Made by a program: the position numbers and the translations under genes. Below, piece by piece: positions 1-11,158 of a stretch of 64,000 bases of DNA. Origin of the DNA: Calliopum simillimum. Its lineage: Eukaryota > Arthropoda > Insecta > Diptera > Lauxaniidae. The notes under the pieces are model-generated. The model was not told the DNA's origin, made no database searches, and saw only the letters and a list, made by a program, of their open reading frames with translations. Within the stretch, counting starts at the first letter, position 1; each line of letters begins with the position of its first letter. The stretch covers positions 86,511,058 through 86,575,057 of the forward strand of contig OX638372.1 in assembly GCA_951812925.1 (NCBI GenBank). Direction: 5' to 3'.

Positions 1-1630
1 CATATACCCTTTTTTTTGTGTGCCTGTGATATCAATGAGTTAACAGTCCACGGAAGTTAGAGCAATACTGTTTGTAGCCGAAACTATTGTTAGTCACTAA
101 ATCCGAGCGGAGATTTCTTTTGTACTACAGAAGTCAGCAGTTCGTCGAAAGATCCAGCTTCCTTGGAGAGTCTAGCAAACCTTCGGAGAGATCGCTGGCT
201 ATGGCTTGGAGCTTAACCACAGGGAGCTTGATGTGGAGTTTCGTTGTAAATTGGCGTCATAGCCCAAAGAATAATAGAAGTTTAGATGGGCCTTACTTTC
301 CACCATTGAGGTGCCTGAATGATTAATTAATAAAAATGGATCATGTGTGAAAAACACCGTAAAATTAAGCCATCTTGGTAGGTGTTTATATAAAACACTA
401 AAGAAATCGGCTTACTGACACATACTGGGTACACTGTATAAGTAATATTGGTGGCTCAATTTCATTAGTTTGTTGCCTAATTCTTCAAATGTAATTCGAA
501 GAAAAATTATTACTGAGCCTGTAAACTATAAGCCAAAATTCAAATGGATTGCTTATGGAATTGCCCATTCTAATACAAAAAATCATAGGCATACACATAC
601 GTTAATTTGTCTACCTTAGTTTAAATCATAAGCATAAAATTGACAAAGCTGTCATAAAAAAATCAAAGAAAAAATAATTTCCCATCACGACATATTAAAT
701 GGATTTTCTTGGAAACATTGTGTCAATTCCGCATGAGAAGCAGCAACACTTTACATCTGCAACAAATCAACAAAAAGGAGAAGCAATTTATTAATAGCAA
801 CAACAACAACAAATACACAGCAACAGTAACAACAGTTGTATAAACAAATCAAAAATGAAGAAAAAAAACAACTTGTTGCAAATACTAAGCATTCAACTTT
901 GCGGCAACATTAGCAGAACATGCAACATGCTGCTGCAACTCAGTCAGTCAGTCAGCACGCACGATTACCCGGAAAAGTAAACCACGATCGCAACGATCGA
1001 TCGATCGCGTTGTAATTTAATATGCAATCAGCGCGGAAAACGGCGGAAAATTGATGCGCTCAAGTGGAGGAAAGTTGAAAAATTAAAAGGAAACAAAATT
1101 AAAAAAAATTATGAAGTGCTCTTTTAGGCAAATACGCGTATTGAATTACATTCCCAGGGAAAATTTTAAGTGGTGTCGTCGTTTAATGATGAGGAGGGAT
1201 GATGGCGATGATGACTTTCAAAATGATTAAAATATAAATTCACTCATTAGTTTGGAGTACCATGCGGCAATACCAGGATGGCGCTGCTTTTGTTGTTGAT
1301 GCAGTTTTTGCTTTTTGTAGCTGATGTCTGCTGTTGACGACGACGATCTTTTATACATTTCCAGGGAAATCCTCTTGATTTGTCTCATGTTAAAGCGGTC
1401 GCGTCTGGTGCTACAACATGTCAACACTTTGTTGATGATAAACATTTTTTTTTGGAATACACATGTGAAGGATAAGGATGCGCCAATTAAGAGTTATCAC
1501 AAGATATTTAATGGAAACAAAAATTTTTAATGAATTTTTTTTCGGTTTTTTGGTACTATGCACTGCAATGTATCAAGGAATTTAAATTTTTTTCAAGTAA
1601 CTATTTGAACATGACCACATCTAATCTAAA
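1..1630. other. no gene recognised; non-repetitive flank or intron
   Basis: I see no convincing coding sequence. Short open frames at 87-326 and 1324-1530 have no recognisable motif. Positions 797-830 are CAA-rich. The stretch at roughly 900-1320 is less AT-rich than its surroundings, with a GATCGATCGATCGCG cluster near 994-1010, and looks like unique host DNA. It could be regulatory DNA for the homeobox gene whose exon lies at 6027, but nothing in the sequence proves this. Confidence 0.4.
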
Positions 1631-1631
1631 A

Positions 1632-2575
1632 CTAGTAAGGGTGTAAAATTTGGCCTGGCCAAACATTAAATACCCTACACTGCAGTATTTTCAAAATTTT
1701 GCTTATATGGGAGGTGCTACGCCCTCGTGTCCAAGTTCACCCAGTTTTTGTTCAGAGATTGCATTTATAGTTTTTAGTGTCTGAGTGAAAAACGTTTTCA
1801 GTACAGTGTTTTGAAGCTTTTGCTTATATAGGAGGTGCCACGCCCTCTTGTCCGAGTTCGTCTACAATACATTTAGCTAAGAGCGTGCATTTATAGTCTT
1901 TAGTATTTGAGTGAAGTTTGGTTGGATTATCTCAAAAAACTCTTTCAGTATAGCATTTTGAAACTTCTGCTTATATGGGAGGTGCTACGCCCCCTTGTCC
2001 GATTGCACCCAATTTTTGTCGACGGCTTTCATTTATGATACTTAGTGTCTAGGTCGAATTTGGTTCGAATATCTCAAAAAACGCTTTCAGTATAGCGTTT
2101 TGAAGCTTTTGTTTATATGGGAGGTGCCACGCCCTCTTGTCCGAATTCATTAAATTTTTTTTCAGAGCTTGCGCTTATAATTCTTCTATTTATGCGTATG
2201 TTGGTTGCATTGTCGTGAAAAATACTCCTAAGATTGCATTTTGAATATATTTTTTGTGTGGGCGGTAGGCGTGTCCGTTGACCGATTTCGCTCATTTTCA
2301 ATCCCCCAAGCTATCTTTGACGACGGAGGCAATATACCAAATTTCGTTGAATTATCTTACTCAGTTTTCCCAAAAAGTGTATTTTAACACACAGCCAGCC
2401 AACCACCCAGCCAGCCACCCAGCCAGCCAGCCAGACAGACGGACATGGCTATATCGACTCAGGAGGTGACGCTGATCAAGAATATATATACTTTTCTATA
2501 TCTGCCACGCCTCCTTCTCTGCGTTACAAACGGAAGGACAAAGTGAATATGTATACCCTGGGTGTAGGGTATAAA
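1632..2575 (-). mobile_element. INE-1/DINE-1-like (Helentron-associated) element, near full length
   Basis: On the minus strand the element begins near TTTATACCCTACACCCAGGG (subterminal inverted repeat). It continues with TATATATTCTTGATCAGCG and GCCATGTCCGTCTGTCTGGC, and ends with the palindrome TTTGGCCAGGCCAAA followed by CTAG and T. This order matches Drosophila INE-1/DINE-1: a TATACCC...GGGTATA start, a ATATATTCTTGATCAG block, a CATGTCCGTCTGTC block, then a 3' hairpin and CTAG. The body carries about four degenerate units of 120-147 bp, each with the phrase GGGAGGTGC-ACGCCC on the plus strand (near 1710, 1831, 1978, 2118). It has no protein gene and is non-autonomous. Confidence 0.75.
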
Positions 2576-3614
2576 AATGTCATTCATACTCGTAGTCCTG
2601 ACAAAAAGGGGGATTTCTCTTATACTTCCGGTTCCAGTGATTTTTGAAGGTTTCAAATTTCACTAAAAAAATTTTTTTCCTGAATGAAATTTGTAAGTTT
2701 TTTTTTGCAGACTTGTGTAAATAATATTTATTCACAACTTACAGCGTTCTAATAAAATTTCCTGCACTGATCTGTGAATAACTCATTTTTATTATCAGTA
2801 ATAAAAGAATTATTGGCAAAATTGTATTCAAACAAAGAACTGTTTAGTGTCAGTCAACTCTACTTCTGATGAAGGACACATAGATCAATTGACAGTGCTA
2901 ACGAGATAGATGGAAGGAGCCTGCCCAATTGAATGTTTCTTGATGTTGTAACTGAATTGTAAACATGCTGATGAAGAAATGACAACAGCTCTGCCTAAAA
3001 GTTTCGAAAATCTTGGAATAGAAATCAAAATCTGCTGAAATCAATGATTTTTTTTCCACAAAATGAACTTCCCTATTCAAAATTTTACATGAAAAACTCA
3101 CAACTTTAAGTATAACACGTTGGTCATGCAACACTCTCATGGCTATCATCAAAATCTGACTGACTCTTGTTGTAAACTCATTGACCACGACTTTATCACT
3201 AAAGAACTCAAATTGAATTCAAACAATTCCCAGAAGTTGTAGAAAAAACTCGACTAAAAATGAACTGGCTCAAAGCTACCAATTGGCTAAGCTCTATGAA
3301 CCGCTAATCGGAGAATCCTGGAGAAATTAAGTATCTTTATCGTACAATATTAAAAAACAATTTGTGCTTAGCTTTTGTACACGCAGAAACAGTATTTTGC
3401 ATTGATGAAAGGTCAAATTCCAAATTGAAACTAATTAAAAATAGAGCGTGTAAGTATGAGACAGGTTCGACTTACACAAGCGTCATGGTTCTGAGAACTT
3501 AAATCGACGTTCTCCGTGATATATCTTTCGAAAATGTGACTGAAAGTGTTCGTTTCAATAAAATCCCGTAAAGTTTATTTCAAAAAACCTTTTTTCAAAA
3601 AATTATTTTAAATA
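2576..3614. other. no gene recognised
   Basis: AT-rich sequence. The minus-strand open frame at 2898-3188 (96 codons) has no recognisable domain or signal. I see no repeat structure beyond homopolymer runs. Confidence 0.35.
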
Positions 3615-4750
3615 TAAAATAACTAGCGTTCCCTGCCCGCTTCGTTAGGCATGTTTTTTTTGTTTTTTCATTCCCAATAGCTTACAAGATATAGACAAAA
3701 AAGTTAATTTACGCCCCTGCCATGTCACAAATAAAAATTAATGTGTCATGGGAAAGTTAAATTTATTTTAAACCATCTCTTAATTCCCAATAGTTTAGCT
3801 GTGGTGTCCCAGAAAACTATCAATTAACCCTTGTTGGTAGTCCACCACAAAAGTTTTCTCATGACTATAAAATCTTTGGGTGACCTTTGGAAAACTTTGG
3901 GTATCCCAAAAAACTATCAGTCAAGGCTTGTTGATAGTTCACCATAGATTTTTTCCCTCTAGTATATCAAGATATTCTTCGTTTTGATTATGAAGCCTTC
4001 GGGTAAGCTTCAGGAACCTTCGAGTATTCCAAAAAAACTATCAATTCAAGCTTATTGATAATCCGCAATTGATTTTTCCCCCCTAGAATACCTAAATATT
4101 CTTCGTTTTGACTATCAAGCCTTCGGATGACCCAGAAGGCTATCGATTAAAACTTATTATGGATAATACATATCTGTGGACTTTTGACAAAACAACCTAA
4201 GTCGAGATAAGACAATTCTCCAGGATTTGAGTCCTAAAAAAATCAAATTTAAATACGCTTCTATTGGTAAAATCGCCATTTCTCTATGATTTCTTGCTTC
4301 AGAGATATACATATGTATGTCCCATAGTTTACGCAAGATTTGAACTAAGCGCCATTCGTGCGGTGAAATGTTATGAACCAAAAAAAAAAAATAATTTGAC
4401 CGCTGACATTTTAAAATTATTAAAAATCTATGGAAACAGGAAATTCAACGCTGCATCAACGAAATTGAGCCACATTATTGAAAAGTAATTAATCAGTTTT
4501 TAGGCTCTCCTGAAAAGTTGCCAATTTAGAGTTAGGTTGTTTTGTCAAAAGTCCACAGATATTTTCTTTCTATATATATTCTTCGTTTTAACTATGAAAC
4601 CTTCGGGTGATCTTCGAAAACCTTCTTGTATAGCATAACAACCGTCCCATATCTGAGGTACACTCATTGCCAATTTTCAGCTTAATTGGCCGAATGGTTC
4701 CTAATTGATAATGCTTCACACAGTCATTTTTATATACAAAGATGACAATA
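3615..4750. repeat. degenerate tandem repeat element, interrupted by a MITE
   Basis: The left edge reads ATAACTAGCGTTCCCTGCCC and the right edge CATTTTTATATACAAAGATG, both reminiscent of interspersed repeats common in insects. Between them are degenerate units of about 97-126 bp starting near 3807, 3904 and 4030. Each contains AAAACTATCA and a later phrase like TTCGTTTTGACTATGAAGCC followed by TTCGGGTGA. The fourth unit is split by the MITE at 4173-4559 and resumes at about 4563 with TATTCTTCGTTTTAACTATG, so the repeat is older than the MITE. Class unknown. Confidence 0.5.
4173..4559. mobile_element. 387-bp MITE with TA target duplication
   Basis: Terminal inverted repeats begin TCTGTGGACTTTTGACAAAA and extend about 28 bp (left end 4173-4200, mirrored at the right end). 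Both ends are flanked by TA. The insertion splits a tandem repeat unit, which gives independent support for the borders. TA duplication suggests the Tc1/mariner superfamily (inference). Open frames inside, such as 4264-4488 (+) and 4157-4381 (-), run through or past the inverted repeats and show no transposase motif. Confidence 0.7.
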
Positions 4751-4855
4751 AAAAAATAAATGATGAGGTTTTATGGCCAAAGACTTAAACTATCATTTGC
4801 AATCCAAAAATCAACACTTGTCAATACCTAATAGGCCCAGGTATGAGTCAAAGTT

Positions 4856-5170
4856 AGTGTTCGATTAATCGAACGTTCGTTGTTAGCTCATACCACAAGT
4901 TCCCCTACAAATACGACCAAACATGGTTGGTGTACACCTTATAATCTGCCAGCCCGAAGTTAAATATCGTCGATACCAGCTGAAAGGAGCTGTCTGTAAC
5001 ACTCGTGGTTCAAAAATTCGCAAAAATGTACGCCCTCCTTCCCGCTATTGCATCGACGATATTTAACTCCCAGCTAGCATATTCTTAGGTGTTCACCAAC
5101 CAGGTTTGGTCGTATTTGTATGGGATCTTGTGATATGGGCTAATGAACAAGGATCGGCTAATCGAACACT
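4856..5170. mobile_element. 315-bp palindromic (foldback) MITE
   Basis: The left end AGTGTTCGATTA is mirrored by TAATCGAACACT at 5170. The arms stay complementary for well over 100 bases: ACAAATACGACCAAAC near 4911 pairs with TTTGGTCGTATTTGT near 5105, and TTAAATATCGTCGAT near 4961 pairs with ATCGACGATATTTAA near 5051. The loop is short. There is no coding capacity and the superfamily is not determined. Confidence 0.7.
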
Positions 5171-6026
5171 TGATTTTTTGACTTCACGGTAAAATGAGTG
5201 GGAGTGAAAATTTTTTGATGATGGATTTGGATTCAGAGGGGCCAATTATTATAAAACTATACTTTATATCAAAAAATAAAATATTTTTTGCAGCGTGGCT
5301 GAAAATGGGATTCCGTTGCATATCCATCCTAGAGCCCAATAGTCCCAAGTCCAATTTTTTTCAAACGAAAAATAAGTTTCAAACGGTGATTATTTTAAAA
5401 CTGCTTGATAGTTTTGCATATAAAGTTAATTTCTACAGTCTGCCATTCAATATTCTAAAAAAAATTGGTGGACAGTTGTGGTAGTGTACTCGCTGAATAA
5501 AGCCACCACTAAAATTTTCGCAATATTTCAAGCGATTGGATATGACTATTGAGCTCTTAGATATCGAAATACATATAATGGCTGTGTTTTAGACGGCACC
5601 GTGTTAATACGTAGTTATCACTGTTCTTCTAAAACGAGCTTGAGTGCTATCTTCTTATTTTGTTTACTTTATTCTGCTTTTCGTTTGCCAATACAATAGA
5701 TAAAAAAGTGGTGCCACTATACATATTAAAATCCTATTAAAGATAGCTAATATTCAGTGTTGTATGGCAACATCAACAGTCTTCTTTGTGCTTAATAACT
5801 GAACAAGCAAATTTATCTGTGTAAAATTAAACACTTTAGTTGTTGCTTTCCAATACGTTTCAGCTTTTGTCAAACCCTACTTCATATGTGAATTTTTTTT
5901 TTAAAGTAGCACTCTTAATTAAATTTCAGTATTAATCATTTTCAAACAACATACCATACTTGAACTAATTAACAGCGAATAATGCTTTTTGTGTCATTCT
6001 TGTTTCTTTTTCTCTCCTCCAAACAG
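5171..6026. other. no gene recognised; intron upstream of the homeobox exon
   Basis: AT-rich. An open frame at 5194-5484 (+, 96 codons) has no recognisable domain and no known neighbour to support it. The last 40 bases (TTTCTTTTTCTCTCCTCC then AAACAG) are a strong polypyrimidine tract and splice acceptor for the exon that starts at 6027, so the stretch is intron at least at its 3' end. Confidence 0.45.
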
Positions 6027-6235
6027 CTGGACTTAGCACCAAAGATTTTACCATCGACGGCCTCAATGGTTTTGGTAATAAGAAAAAGAAAAAAAAGCGA
6101 CGACACAGTCGTACCATCTTTACGAGTTATCAACTTGAGAAGCTCGAGGAAGCATTCAAGGAAGCGCATTATCCTGATGTCTATGCGCGCGAGATGCTGT
6201 CATTAAAGACAGAATTACCTGAGGATCGTATACAA
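6027..6235 (+). CDS. Vsx: Vsx/Chx10-type homeobox gene, internal exon (homeodomain residues to Q46)
   Basis: This is a paired-like homeodomain transcription factor exon, acting in the nucleus. In Drosophila, Vsx1 and Vsx2 pattern the optic lobe and visual system. After two bases completing a codon, the frame runs 69 codons without a stop: a linker containing [16 protein letters not shown], a lysine-rich patch, then [20 protein letters not shown], then [13 protein letters not shown], and ends [17 protein letters not shown] and the FTSYQLE helix 1 are diagnostic of the Vsx/Chx10 family. The acceptor is CTCCAAACAG|CT and the donor is CAA|GTGAGT. The intron position between homeodomain residues 46 and 47 is classic for paired-like genes. 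The exon lies out of frame within a misleading open frame at 5982-6206. No exon encoding VWFQNRR was found, so this is one exon of a gene extending beyond the window or across a very long intron. I cannot tell Vsx1 from Vsx2. Confidence 0.92.
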
Positions 6236-7710
6236 GTGAGTACAAGACACAGACAATCAACTACCATAGAAACTAAAGCAAAGGTTCAGCTTAATATAAG
6301 TGAAATTTAATACTTTTTTCGCAAAGGAAAAGGATCTTAATTGTGCATATACAAACATATGTACCCATATGCCCAAGTAATTGCATTAACAAACTAATTA
6401 TATTATTTTCATTTTGTTTAAGAATTTCTTAAAAAAAAAGTGCTCAAATGAATTTTAATGTCTTTGAATTTGCTTTTATTGTGAAGTATATCCTGTTTGG
6501 TTGTTTCAGGTGTTTAATGTTGGCAAAATATTTTCCTACCTACTCGGTGGTTACGTTTTGTACGTTTTTATGATTTTTACAATTTTAACATGTTTGGATT
6601 TTTATTTAGTGATTTTCACACCTTTTTCGACTTAATATTTCATATGCAATGAAATATTGGGGATTAAAACTTTTAGTTGGTCAGTGGAATTCAAAGGGAG
6701 TAGTGCAATACGTTAGCGAAGCGGTACATTGAATATTAAAGTGCATAATGGTGTCATTAAATTATAACTCCAGTACTTCGTGTTATAAGACAGTACGTCC
6801 TTTGAAGGTTTACGGTGAAGTTAAATAAATCAAAATGATTGAATTCACTCATTATATAATATTATTGAGCGTTCCGTTTAAAATTCTTATATAAGGTATG
6901 ATATTTATCATTTATATGATTTCTCCAAGAAAAAGTCACGAAAACGGAATTTTTTAAGGTACTGGATGCAATAACTCAATGTTAACTTCAAACTTCAGAA
7001 TAACAAAGTAAAGTCATTGCTATATATAAATAAATAGAGCTGTGACAAAGTTATTACGAATCGCGAAGTCCATACAAATTTTGAATTTATTACCATAAAA
7101 ACAATAACATTTGCTTTTGATTGTAGCGAAAATTCTTTTAAATCAAATAAAAAATTCTTTTGAATTTGTGAAATTTATTTCCAATTCAATAACATATAAC
7201 ACTATAAGTCATACTCTTAAAATCGTTTTTTCTTATGTAGTTTTTGAAATTTATTTTTTCATTGTGATTGTAGTCTAGTCTAAGTACTAAAAATATTTTC
7301 TTTGATATTTTCACAGTTGAATAAAATTTTTTAGATTGGCTTATGTCCTAAACTACAAATGGTACAAAAACCATTCTTGCATATTTTCGTAGGTATTTTC
7401 CTGAGTTACAAATTTACACTGCAAAATTTTTCTCTTGAACTAACCGTTAGAATAATATTTGCAAAAAACTGATTTTTCTGACCTTTAACCTTGAAAAACT
7501 TTTTATATACAAACGATGTCGCAATGAATTTTTCACACTTTATTTTTTAAACATAAATAAAGTCTATTCCGGTAAAAAAATTTAATTGGAACAACAACTA
7601 ACTTTGCGTCTTTCCTTCATGCGGTATAGGTCTTTTCGGGAGTTAGGGCTCGATTTTATCATAGATAAGCCTCAATGGCTTCACAATTAACAATAAACTA
7701 ACTACACTTT
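6236..7710. other. intron sequence after the homeobox exon; nothing recognised
   Basis: The stretch starts with the donor GTGAGT. The rest is AT-rich with no open frame of note and no inverted or tandem repeats that I can see. A pyrimidine-plus-AG site near 6509 is followed by VFNV-type codons, not by the expected VWFQNRR, so it is not the next homeobox exon. Confidence 0.5.
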
Positions 7711-9421
7711 TTATAATCTATACCCAGTGTATATTCACTTTGTCCTTTCATTTGTAACGCAGAGAAGGAGGCGTGGCAGATATAAAAAGGATATATATTC
7801 TTAATCAGCTTCACTTCCTGAGTCGATATAGCCATGTCCGTCTGTCTGGCTGGCTGGCTGGCTGTGTGTTGAAATACACTTTTTGGGAAAACTAAGCAAG
7901 ATAATTCAATGAAATTTAGTACACAGCCTCCGTCGTCAAAGATAGCTCGGGAGATTGAAAATGAGCGAAATCGGTCAACGGACACGCCTACCGCCCATAC
8001 AAAAAAATATACTCAAAATTCAATTTTAGAAGTATTTTTCACGACAAAGCAACCAAAATACGCTTAATTACTCAAAATTGTAAGCGCAAGCTCTGAGAAA
8101 AAACTGAACGAATTCGAACAAGAGGGCGTGGCACCTCCCACATAAGCAAAAGTTTCAAAACGCTATTCTGAAAGCGTTTTTTGAGATATTCGAACCAAAT
8201 TCGACTCAGACACTAAGGGCCAATTTCACAGTGTGCGCTTAAGCTTTAGCTTAGCTAAACCGTTAGTGAAGCTTAAGCGGCCCTTAAAAAATTTCCAATT
8301 TCACAGTTGACTAGCCCACATTTGTCATTAGCATAGATTTAAACCGAAAATACTGGTAAACTAATTTGACAATAAGCAATTTTGACGTAAAAAATTGTTT
8401 ACAATTGATAAAATATTTTAATAAACTTTCAAAAAGATTTTAATCTTTTCGCTGCTTTTGGGAAAATTCACGCACACAATAGGTTTTTGGGAAAAATTTT
8501 TCTCACATTCAAGTGGGCGGAAACGAAGTCACACGAAAAAGAGTGAAAAAAGCATTTGAGGACGTTGAATTGCCAAAAAGAAGCGGAAAAATCTGCGAAT
8601 GAAATTATCAAAGAAACAGCGAAACATAATTTTTGATTCAAAGGCCAAGCAGTTCGGAATTTTATGTGAAAACACAAAAATATTGGCCTGTAGTGCGAGC
8701 TTGAGTCATAGGCTTGGGTTTATAAGCATTTTAGATTGTTGCTTTGTCATAAAAGTTTTTTATATTTGTAAATTTCAAAACAATATTCAGTTCAAATGCA
8801 AAAATTTCAAAAATACAAAAAATTTAATTTATTTATTTTTAATTTTTATTTATGACAACGTCAATTGTGACATAAACCGCCCTAACTATTTTGAGTGTCG
8901 AAAGACTGGCGCTTAAGCGGCCCTTAAATTCAAATGACTGTGAAAATAAAATTTTTACTTAAACTACACTCAACAGATAAACTACGCTTAAGCTCACACT
9001 GTGAAATTGGCCCTAAGAATCATAAATGAAAGCTCTCAACAAAAATTGGGTGAATCCTGAAAAGGGAGCGTGGCACCTCCCATATAAGCAAAAGTTTCAA
9101 AATGCTATACTGAAAGAGTTTTTTGAGATAATCCAACCTAACTTCACTCAAATACTAAAGACTATAAATGCACGCTTTTAGCTAAAACTAGACGAGCTCG
9201 GACAAGAGGGCGTGGCACCTCCTATATAAGCAAAAGCTTCAAAACGCTATACTGAAAACGTTTTTCACTCTGACACTAAAAACTATAAATCCAAACTCTG
9301 GACAAAAACTAGGTGAACTCGGACAGGAGAGCGTAGCACCTCTCATATGAGCAAAATTTTAAAAATACTGTAGTGTAGGGTATTTAATGTTTGGCCAGGC
9401 CAAATTTTACACCCTTACTAG
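7711..9421 (+). mobile_element. INE-1/DINE-1-like element, copy B, with nested MITE
   Basis: It starts TTATAATCTATACCCAGTG and contains GATATAGCCATGTCCGTCTG near 7823-7842. It ends with the hairpin TTTGGCCAGGCCAAA near 9390 and CTAG at 9418-9421. It has the same layout as the copy at 1632-2575 but in opposite orientation. It is interrupted by a Harbinger-like MITE at 8217-9013; removing that restores the ACACTAAGAATCATAAATG-type sequence expected from the other copy. The 3' terminus abuts a second copy without spacer. Confidence 0.78.
8217..9013. mobile_element. 797-bp PIF/Harbinger-like MITE
   Basis: Both ends carry GGGCCAATTTCACAGTGTG (the right end reversed), followed one base later by GCTTAAGC, giving about 28 bp of terminal inverted repeat. 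The element is flanked by TAA at 8214-8216 and 9014-9016. A 3-bp TAA/TTA duplication with GG-starting termini is the PIF/Harbinger signature. Subterminal GCGGCCCTTAAA motifs also occur in inverted positions near 8278 and 8917. Open frames at 8599-8916 (+) and 8468-8677 (-) show no recognisable transposase or Myb-like motif. The uninterrupted sequence of the neighbouring copy proves the insertion. Confidence 0.8.
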
Positions 9422-10070
9422 TTATAATCTACACCCAGTGTATATTCACTTTGTCCTTTCGTTTGTAACGCAGAGAAGGGGGCGTGACAGATATAGAAAG
9501 GATATATATTCTTAATCAGCTTCACTTCCTGAGTCGATATAGCCATGTCGGTCGGTCTGGCTGACTGGCTGGCGGGTTATCTGTGGAAATATTTTTTACG
9601 AGAAAACTAAGCAAGATAATTCAATGAAATTTGGTACAGTAGCGTTGCCATAAAAGCTTATTTGAGGGATTGAAAATGAATGAAATTGGTCAACGGACAC
9701 GGCTACCGCCCATACAAAAATATATTCAAAATGCAATAATAAGAGCATTATATGCAATAACAGAAACAAAATACGCATAAATACGAGGGATAGTAAGTAC
9801 AAGCTCTGAGAAAAAATTAAACGAATTCGGACCAGAGGGCGTGGCTTCTCCCATGTAAACAACAGTATCAAAATGTTATACTGAAAGCGTTTCTTGAGAT
9901 AACCCAACTAAATTGCACTCAAACGCTCAGACCAATAAATGCAAGCTATGAGAACATACTAGGCAAACTCGGACAACGGGGCGTGGCATCTCCCATTAAA
10001 GGAAAATTACAAAATTCTGTATAGAAAGGGTTTTATGAGATAACCCAACCAAGTTAGGGTTATCTCAAAG
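9422..10070 (+). mobile_element. INE-1/DINE-1-like element, copy C, 3' truncated
   Basis: It begins TTATAATCTACACCCAGTG at the very next base after the CTAG end of copy B. It contains GATATAGCCATGTCGGTCGG and the same repeated ACGCCC-type units in reverse. Similarity fades near 10070, before any 3' hairpin, so the 3' end is lost. It is more diverged than copy B. Confidence 0.7.
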
Positions 10071-11153
10071 CTTTTAAAACTAGCAAACATTTTTCTTAGC
10101 TTGTTCCAGTTAATATGTCATCCACATTTGGACAAGCATCGGTCAAGGCGTAACGCTTGAGTAAGTAGATTTTTTGAAAAAATCCCATGTTTGATCAACT
10201 TTTTTGGGGTTATACCAAAAAAAAATTTTCCAACTTTCATATTGTTCCCTAATAGGCTGATGAATAAGCTTTTCAGAGCCATTTACTAAAAGTCTCTAGA
10301 GTACTTCTTTCTACGATTTATACAAAAATTTCATCCGAACCTTTTATTGTGGGGCGTCACGGTGCCAGCGTTTCTAAATCACTGAGCCAAGCGCAGTCAG
10401 CGTAGAATTTTGGTTCGCCTACAATATTTTAACATTTTAATAAGTTCTCGGAAATACAACACCCATGAAAAATTGTTTTTGTTGCTTCATACACACTAGA
10501 ATCGAACTCAAAGTTGATGCGAAGTAGTGGATCGTCAGTCAATTTTTGTAGAAGTGGCGTACTTTCCTTTACTTTTTAATTTTTGCTGTTTCTCTCGGAG
10601 AGTACAATTCCTAAAAATTTTTATGTTTTGAATCGTGTGACACTCAAATAATTTCTTTCTGAACTTAAAGAAAGGATACTAACTAAGTAACATATACCTA
10701 CTTATATGAAAGCGATTTTTACTGTGCTACTTATTTAATACTTTATCTCAAAAATAACCTATTTTGCAGATTTTTTTTTTAAATCTCCCGTTTTTTCTGC
10801 AATTTAAGCAATTTTCTGTTCAATATCTTCAAGATATACAACATTCATTGGCAAGTACTCGTACGCAGTACGTACTTTTTTCATTTGCTTTACTGCTGCC
10901 GCTGCTGAACCATTCAAGTGTGCATTGTTTCCAACCAGTAACGCAACCATTAAGCCATTCAACCATTTAAGCATCCATCATTAGCATTTTTTACGCCATC
11001 ATCACTCAGTGACTCACACACTTAAGGGTGGTAATTTTAATCGCACTCAGCCATTAAAATGCTTAATTATGAATGCATGAAATTCGCTCGAATTCTCTTG
11101 CCCGCTGTCAATGCCGTTACACTTTTTTTTTTATGCCTGCCCAATAATCAGGA
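10071..11153. other. no gene recognised
   Basis: Mostly unique AT-rich DNA. Near 10383-10410 is AGCCAAGCGCAGTCAGCG, with AACACCCATGAAAAATTG nearby at about 10458. Similar phrases recur near 50600 and 51240 inside the giant foldback element, suggesting a relic of the same family. The frame at 10764-10970 (+) has no domain. Confidence 0.4.
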
Positions 11154-11158
11154 CGACG

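Noticed and set aside
87..326. 79-codon frame near the window start
   Set aside because: No domain, no splice or start context; no other frame there matched a known transposase either.
5982..6206. 74-codon frame over the homeobox exon
   Set aside because: Wrong frame; the homeodomain is encoded in another frame with proper splice sites.
6500..6560. Possible acceptor for the second homeobox exon
   Set aside because: The codons after the AG do not give VWFQNRR and the frame closes quickly.
8599..8916. Myb-like or transposase gene in the Harbinger-type MITE
   Set aside because: 105 codons without recognisable motif; the rest of the product is Phe/Lys/Asn-rich as expected from AT-rich noncoding DNA.
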